DNA of 64,000 bases, taken from Castanea sativa (Eukaryota; Streptophyta; Magnoliopsida; Fagales; Fagaceae). Of this stretch, positions 60,205-64,000 are shown in pieces. How positions within the stretch are numbered: the stretch's first letter is position 1; each line of letters begins with the position of its first letter. Position numbers and translations under genes: made by a program. The stretch is from the NCBI RefSeq assembly GCF_040712315.1, contig NC_134013.1, forward strand, positions 6,979,001 to 7,043,000, given 5' to 3'. The notes under the pieces were generated by a model. That model did not search any database. It saw only the letters and a list, made by a program, of their open reading frames with translations, and had not been told where the DNA came from.

Positions 60205-62465
60205 TATCACGCCCCGAACCCAACTATAGAGATAGGCACGTGACAACCACTGTACACTTATAAAGTAAGCACCGTACAAGAGTGCAAGGCCTTCTTAGCA
60301 ACTAAAATTTATCCTCAAAAATTAAATCAAATAAATCCAAAATACCTCAACAATTTCTTTATGAATAGATCTCCAATAATTTAATAGGAACAAAATCCAA
60401 ACCTCATGTACATAATGTCAATTGGCCAATAAATATAAAATTATTAGAAGACCATCCAATTCCAAAATCTCTAAGCTTCTTTTCCTACTCACAACACAAC
60501 ATCAAAACTCCCAAAACTTGCTATTCTTCCCAATCTGAAATTGGAGGGGAAAAAGGGGGGTGAGTTGACAACTCAATAAGTAACCAAAGTTCTAATAAGT
60601 TCTATCAAGCAATAGATTTGTAAAGTATAAGGTGCAATATGAGTTTTTAAAAGTTATAATATACTATGGGTTTTCAAAAATAACTAAGAAGTTTCATAAT
60701 CTTAAAATAATAAGTTGCAAATAGATCACATACTTTAATCTTACAGATATATCATAAAGGGTTTAGAAAGTAGTCAGTTTTCTATATATCAAAAACTATA
60801 ACTTATAACAGGTTCCAAAAATACATAAGCAGTTTTTAATGACTCAAAGTAGTTCAAATACTCAATATTTGCAAAATCACATATGTAGTTTTAAGGACTC
60901 GATATAGTTCAAATATTCAAACGTAATTCATATTCTTAACAATCTTATGACTATGGTCACGCTATATCCCCGTGAATGGGCATCAGAGTACCAATGAATA
61001 ACCCCCATTGGTTTGGGTATCAGAGTACTAATGAATAACCCCCATTGGCTGGGTATCAAAGTACCAATGAATAACCCCTATTGGCTTGGGTATCAGAATC
61101 AATTTATAGTCAAATTATCCATATCATATATATGAAATCATAATTCTAACAATATATATCTCATTAAAATACCTATTTATAATCATATATTCAATATTCA
61201 AATATATTTGTGATATTTCTATATTTTTTTACCTTAAATCAATATAGCTAAAAAAAAAATTAAATAAAATACATCATATATTCAGTAATCGGATATATTT
61301 GTGATAACTCTTTACTTGAAATCAATATTACAATAAAAATAAAATTGTAACAATTTTAAACAATTTTTAGTAGTTAAAATAAGCAAAATAAAACCAATTA
61401 AGATAAGGTGACTTACCTCCAAAAGCTATTCCAAAAGAAACTTTTCCTTAACAAATCCTCTAAAATCCTTAGATATCACCTAAAACAATTTTCAAATATT
61501 TTTACTCAATAATCAAATAATTTAAGAAGAATTTATAATGGTACTCGGCAAGATAGAGAGACTACAAAAAATATCTCATAAACCATCCACTGTTATCTCA
61601 CACCAAAATTCGTCCTATTCATAATATTTTCCTATATATATATATATATTTTTATTTTTTTTTCTTTTGCCACAACTCCATAGTAATACATGGGCCATCT
61701 TCAATTTCATGCGTTCCTTTGTCTGTTTCTCTTCTTCCTCTCTTTTTTTTATTTTTTTTTTCTTCACTATAATTATGACTTGTCAAACTTCATTGACTTC
61801 CTATTCACCCCTACCAAAACCAATAAAAAAAATATAATAATAAAAAAGAAGTTGAAGGTTTCTTTGTTTCTTGTTTTAGCCCTCATCTATATTGACACAC
61901 TCACATCAACAATATGACGCTGCTGCTGCTGCATCGACTTTCCTATTTACCAAAGGTACAAATTTTTAAGGCAAAAACTGTGTAGAACCGGACCACCATG
62001 ACCATGCCTAATTTTCTGCAGATCCATCCATACTTAACGCAATAGTGGCGTAGAAAATGAAGATTTATTATTGAAACAGTACAGATACCGAGAATATAAT
62101 TTAACCCCTTCTTTGGTTCAGATCCAAAATTCATTAGATATTTATATAGTTTCACTTCTTGGCCAAAATACCCACATAAGAAAATATTCTAAAACCACAT
62201 AAAATCTAAATTTGACAAAAGAATAAGATTTCTTAAACTCTTACCTCAAGAGTGTAGTCAATCCTTCTCTACTTCAGTCCTTTGAGTAGTCATCTCCCTC
62301 AAAATATCTCTCCATATACATTGACTTAATATGCTTATATATATAGCTAGGGTTTCAACCTTATTTTCTAAAAACTCCCTTATAATTATAAATTATAAAA
62401 TTGGTCCCACAAAAAAATTTACTTAAATACCCCTCCTTTTAAATCCCTTTTTTTCGGATATTACA
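60205..62465. repeat. Probable 2.26-kb solo LTR or LTR-like element
   Basis: Begins TATCACGCCCCGAACCC, which looks like a TGTCACGCCCCG terminus with one G-to-A change, and ends GGATATTACA. ATTAT flanks both sides (60200-60204 and 62466-62470), but this lies in an ATT microsatellite, so the duplication is weak evidence. No protein, primer site or second LTR is inside. From memory, TCACGCCCCGAACCC is a frequent plant LTR terminus. ORFs inside are AT-rich noise. Confidence 0.5.
60978..61095. repeat. 36-37-bp tandem repeat inside the LTR-like element
   Basis: Three copies and a partial of TATCAGAGTACCAATGAATA plus CCCCCATTGG..TGGG, starting near 60981, 61019 and 61055. Copies are almost identical. 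Confidence 0.85.

Positions 62466-62500
<35 letters not shown>
62466..62500. repeat. (ATT)n microsatellite
   Basis: Pure ATT repeat directly between the LTR-like element and the next LTR; a second ATT tract is on the left side of the LTR-like element (60180-60204), consistent with one microsatellite split by insertion. Confidence 0.9.
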
Positions 62501-62501
<1 letters not shown>

Positions 62502-63267
62502 GTGGGGAGTAAAAGAACCCAAGCGGGCATTTGGGCCCTTGGGCCCTTGGGCTCTAACAAGGAAGGCCGAGCTGATCTTGAGCTAAGAATTTGTTAATAC
62601 TACGAATCGGCCCATACGCTGAGGGTCCGAGGACATATCCGAGGGTGAGTTGCTCCTCGGACAAACCCAAGAAAACTCGTAGATTCACTATGAGGGTCAA
62701 GGCAGAACTCTGGAAAGATTGTTATTTAAGAGGGGGAAACCCTGAACCTTCTAGATACACCGATGTTAGAAACATATCATAAGCAAAGGCTGCCACCTCC
62801 ACATTAAAGACTCTGCACCTACCTCCCTGGCCGCATTAATGGGGAAGTGACCCCTGAACAGTAGAGCTGAAACTTCTGGTCACTATTCAAAGGTACTAAG
62901 GGAAGAAATATATAGGGGGAGGGGGTTTGAGCAACACGTAGATAAAGCATCAGGAAAAGAAGTATTTAAGGGGGTAAAAACCAAAGAAAAAGGGGCCTAG
63001 TCGGTAACAAAGAAAAAAAATTAAGAGTTATAATCTTTAAGAAAGAAAGAGAAATAATATAGCAATAGTCCTTGGCTTACATCCGAGGAGGTCCATCGGC
63101 AATTATCATTCATTATTTACAAGTGTTTGCACGCCAAAGCCTGTTATCAAGTTCTTAGTACCTCTAATCTAGATTTGAAGCCCACGCTCTACAAATTTCA
63201 TTGTTTAAGGCTCATTGGGCCTGAGTCCATAATTTTTTTTGGGTCCAGGTGCAATTGTGCACTTACA
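62501..63267 (+). repeat. 5' LTR of the right-edge Tat element
   Basis: 767 bp, TGTGGGGAGTAAAAGAACCC to TGTGCACTTACA. It contains GGGTCCGAGGACATATCCGAG, GCTCCTCGGACAAAC and ACATCCGAGGAGG, repeated versions of the TCCGAGGA word. Its 3' partner is beyond the window. Confidence 0.88.
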
Positions 63268-63288
63268 ATTGGAGCCGTCTTTAGGAAA
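63268..63288 (+). other. Primer-binding site of the right-edge Tat element
   Basis: ATTGGAGCCGTCTTTAGGAA follows the LTR. It differs from ATTGGCGCCGTCTGTGGGAA of the big element at four positions, so its pairing with the tRNA primer may be weakened or changed. Confidence 0.75.
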
Positions 63289-63314
63289 TCTAGTCTGGAA
63301 GGAGCTGGGATACG

Positions 63315-64000
63315 ATGGCAGGCCTAGGTTCTCACCATGTAGAGTCTCAAGGATCACAACCGGAGGATCTTTTCGAGCGTCTTGAGTGTCAAAGGGATCG
63401 TGAGGAAAGTGTCCATACAGAATACCCTAGGGCTAGCCATACTCATGGCGGGGACAATGCCACCTACGAGGATGGTGCTAAAGCCATGCAGAAGGAGATT
63501 AATCATTTGAAAAGAAAACTGCGCCGCGCCAGACGTAAGCCTTCACCGTCCTCGTCTAATCCTTCTTCGGTGGAGGTTCGGGGAGGTAGTTATAGCTCGA
63601 GGTCATGCTCACCCCCCAGCACAATGTCCTCTTGTGAGGAGGACAACCCGCCAACTCACAGACACAAGAAACTTCCTTCTAGGGGCTTGGGGAACGATGC
63701 TATGAGTCGGGCGCTCTCTAAATCTCCATTTTCACGGAGGATTGAGAAAGAGAGGCTTCCCAGGAGGTTTACCCAGCCCACCTTTACCATCTATAATGGC
63801 CGGACTGATCCGGTGGAGCACGTGAGTCACTTTAACGAGAGGATGGCGGTGCACTCTCATAACGAGACCCTGATGTGTAAAGTTTTCCCCTTTAGCTTGG
63901 GACCTGTTGCTATGAGGTGGTTCAACGGCCTTAAATCGGGGTCTGTAGGTTCGTTCGGGGAGCTTACTAGAGCATTCGCCTCGCGGTTTATCACGTGTAG
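63315..64000 (+). CDS. Gag of the right-edge Tat element (partial, open)
   Basis: Reading frame from ATG at 63315 stays open for 228 codons to the window edge. It begins MAGLGSHHVESQGSQPEDLF, close to MASLGSYHVESQGSQPEDHF of the other copy. A basic helix MQKEINHLKRKLRRARRK and Ser/Arg-rich linker follow, then the capsid-like domain: LPRRFTQPTFTIYNGRTDPV, EHVSHFNERMAVHSHNETLM, VAMRWFNGLKSGSVGSFGEL and TRAFASRFITC. Compared with 23400-24356 it lacks about three residues (HQL) before SKSPF. This is the least damaged gag in the window; whether the element is intact cannot be told. Confidence 0.9.
   Translation, partial: MAGLGSHHVESQGSQPEDLFERLECQRDREESVHTEYPRASHTHGGDNATYEDGAKAMQKEINHLKRKLRRARRKPSPSSSNPSSVEVRGGSYSSRSCSPPSTMSSCEEDNPPTHRHKKLPSRGLGNDAMSRALSKSPFSRRIEKERLPRRFTQPTFTIYNGRTDPVEHVSHFNERMAVHSHNETLMCKVFPFSLGPVAMRWFNGLKSGSVGSFGELTRAFASRFITC

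Larger units (their letters stand above)
62501..64000 (+). mobile_element. 5' part of a Tat-type Ty3/gypsy element, cut by the window
   Basis: A 767-bp 5' LTR (62501-63267), a primer site and an open gag that runs off the right edge. The LTR is related to the 13488/24404 LTRs in reverse orientation (same TGTGGGGAGTAAAA start and CTTACA end), and gag is very similar to 23400-24356, so it belongs to the same family. In the 686 bp visible, gag has no stop or frameshift. Confidence 0.9.

Noticed and set aside
61690..61917. 75-residue ORF rich in Phe and Leu
   Set aside because: AT-rich noise inside the LTR-like element; no signal beyond composition.

Overview
The window is repeat-rich, AT-rich nuclear DNA from a higher plant. 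It has no bacterial or organellar features. Plant markers are Ty3/gypsy elements of the Tat type (dual RNase H, a 3' tandem-repeat block, an antisense extra ORF), L1-type LINEs with a plant-style RNase H tail, a tRNA-derived SINE family, Tourist-like and 8-bp-TSD MITEs, and three broken CYP82-type cytochrome P450 copies. The P450 and Tat sequences look to me like a woody rosid, perhaps the oak/chestnut group. That placement is recall-based inference.

Layout. 1-3263: non-coding, with at most a weak candidate 5' gene end on the minus strand. 3264-7001: 5'-truncated LINE (minus) between 14-bp target duplications, itself interrupted by a 1.07-kb insertion with 9-bp duplications. 7455-10915: miniaturised Tat-type element (minus) holding two LTRs, a pol scrap and a large 81-bp tandem array. 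13488-25153: complete 11.67-kb Tat element (minus) with a perfect GTTTA duplication; gag-pol is broken, and a three-exon extra ORF lies antisense to it. 25256-28301: two SINEs, a P450 3'-exon relic, a third SINE and a small MITE. 28921-35150: almost full-length LINE (minus) broken by a few single-base shifts and stops. 35465-35841: Tourist-like MITE. 36127-39393: two-exon CYP82-type pseudogene with an LTR-like insertion in its intron. 40719-43597: foldback element whose two arms are inverted arrays of a degenerate ~30-bp unit. 43177-48714: five tandem ~1.1-kb units that join the right end of the foldback to its flank. 49436-55850: heavily decayed Tat element (plus). 57864-58286: N-terminal P450 relic, followed at 58440-59915 by a single unexpanded, interrupted relative of the 1.1-kb unit. 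60205-62465: probable 2.26-kb solo LTR inside an ATT microsatellite. 62501-64000: 5' LTR, primer site and open gag of another Tat element (plus), cut by the window edge.

No intact host gene is visible. All three P450 copies are broken, and the two that keep the C-terminal exon share one frameshift, so at least part of the cluster was duplicated after damage. The Tat elements are related: each of the three with visible 3' regions carries a tandem array built on the same core, oriented the same way relative to pol. The most unusual structure is the foldback plus 1.1-kb array at 40.7-48.7 kb, where a transposon end, host-like flank and compound AT/GA microsatellites have been amplified as one unit through a short-homology junction.
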